From JAKPAM01 sp047605425 (lineage in GTDB: Bacteria > Pseudomonadota > Gammaproteobacteria > Burkholderiales > Burkholderiaceae_E): a stretch of 13,089 bases of DNA. The notes under the pieces are model-generated. The model made no database searches. It was not told where the DNA came from and saw only the letters and a list, made by a program, of their open reading frames with translations. The DNA lies in contig JASGFT010000140.1 in the NCBI GenBank assembly GCA_047605425.1, forward strand, positions 1 through 13,089, in the 5' to 3' direction. The first letter of the stretch is position 1; each line of letters begins with the position of its first letter. Positions 12,988 to 13,089 of the stretch are shown here, one piece after another. A program made the position numbers and the translations under genes.

Positions 12988-13089
12988 GCCAGCGCTCCCG
13001 GCAGATCGAGCTCGGCCTGGCGCACGCAGCGCACGCGCCGGTCGGCGCGCGCCGCGGCCTCCAGCACCTGGCGCGCCTCGCACGGCGGC
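12984..13089 (-). CDS. C-terminal end of a DppD/OppD-like ATP-binding protein (cut by window edge)
   Basis: The last 35 codons of a leftward gene whose start lies beyond the right edge. They read PPCEARQVLEAAARAD, then RRVRCVRQAELDLPGALA and TGA. Cysteine spacing and the RVRC segment resemble the C-terminal tail of Dpp/Opp ATPases, and the position directly ahead of a DppF-like ATPase with an ATGA overlap is what the paired ATPase gene would occupy. No nucleotide-binding motif is inside the window, so the assignment rests mainly on context. Confidence 0.75.
   Translation of the reverse strand, partial: PPCEARQVLEAAARADRRVRCVRQAELDLPGALA

Noticed and set aside
1..13089. A defence island, prophage or integrated mobile element
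   Set aside because: Apart from the SUKH protein, no gene has a link to toxins, nucleases, recombinases or phage structure, and base composition looks even throughout.

Overview
The window is about 13 kb of very GC-rich (roughly 70% by eye) bacterial chromosome. It is densely packed, with short intergenic gaps and several 4-bp stop/start overlaps. The gene families (HDOD protein, ETHE1/Blh-type metallo-hydrolase, WHG-type TetR regulator, Dpp/Opp-type ABC transporter, single-chain acyl-CoA carboxylase) and codon use fit a soil or water proteobacterium, most likely a betaproteobacterium (Burkholderiales). That assignment is inference from family content, not from a marker gene. I saw no rRNA, tRNA, CRISPR, IS element, phage gene or integration scar.

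Left part (1-3335). A 3'-truncated HDOD-domain gene runs leftward off the edge. A SMI1/KNR4 (SUKH) family gene runs rightward from a plausible sigma70 promoter between the two. Converging on it with a 20-bp tail overlap is a leftward two-gene unit: a carboxymuconolactone-decarboxylase-family gene, then a hot-dog thioesterase joined by an ATGA overlap. Divergent from this pair is a rhomboid intramembrane protease, whose -10-like box lies so close to the ATG that its mRNA may be leaderless.

Middle (3340-4955). Directly behind the rhomboid gene come a persulfide-dioxygenase-like metallo-beta-lactamase-fold protein and a TetR/AcrR regulator that starts by GTGA overlap. The three probably form one rightward transcript.

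Right part (4983-13089). A long leftward operon enters from the right edge: ATPase 1 (C-terminal end only), ATPase 2, a 121-bp intercistronic gap, a Tat-type substrate-binding protein, permease DppB-like, permease DppC-like, and last a 1144-residue single-chain biotin-dependent acyl-CoA carboxylase carrying biotin carboxylase, biotin carrier and both carboxyltransferase halves. The simplest reading is an importer for a peptide-like or organic-acid-like substrate co-transcribed with a carboxylase of acyl-CoA metabolism; the substrate cannot be read from sequence. The most unusual non-coding element is in the 121-bp gap: five near-tandem units starting GGGGC at 9-11 bp spacing, which is a textbook putative G-quadruplex on the plus (template) strand just ahead of the binding-protein gene.
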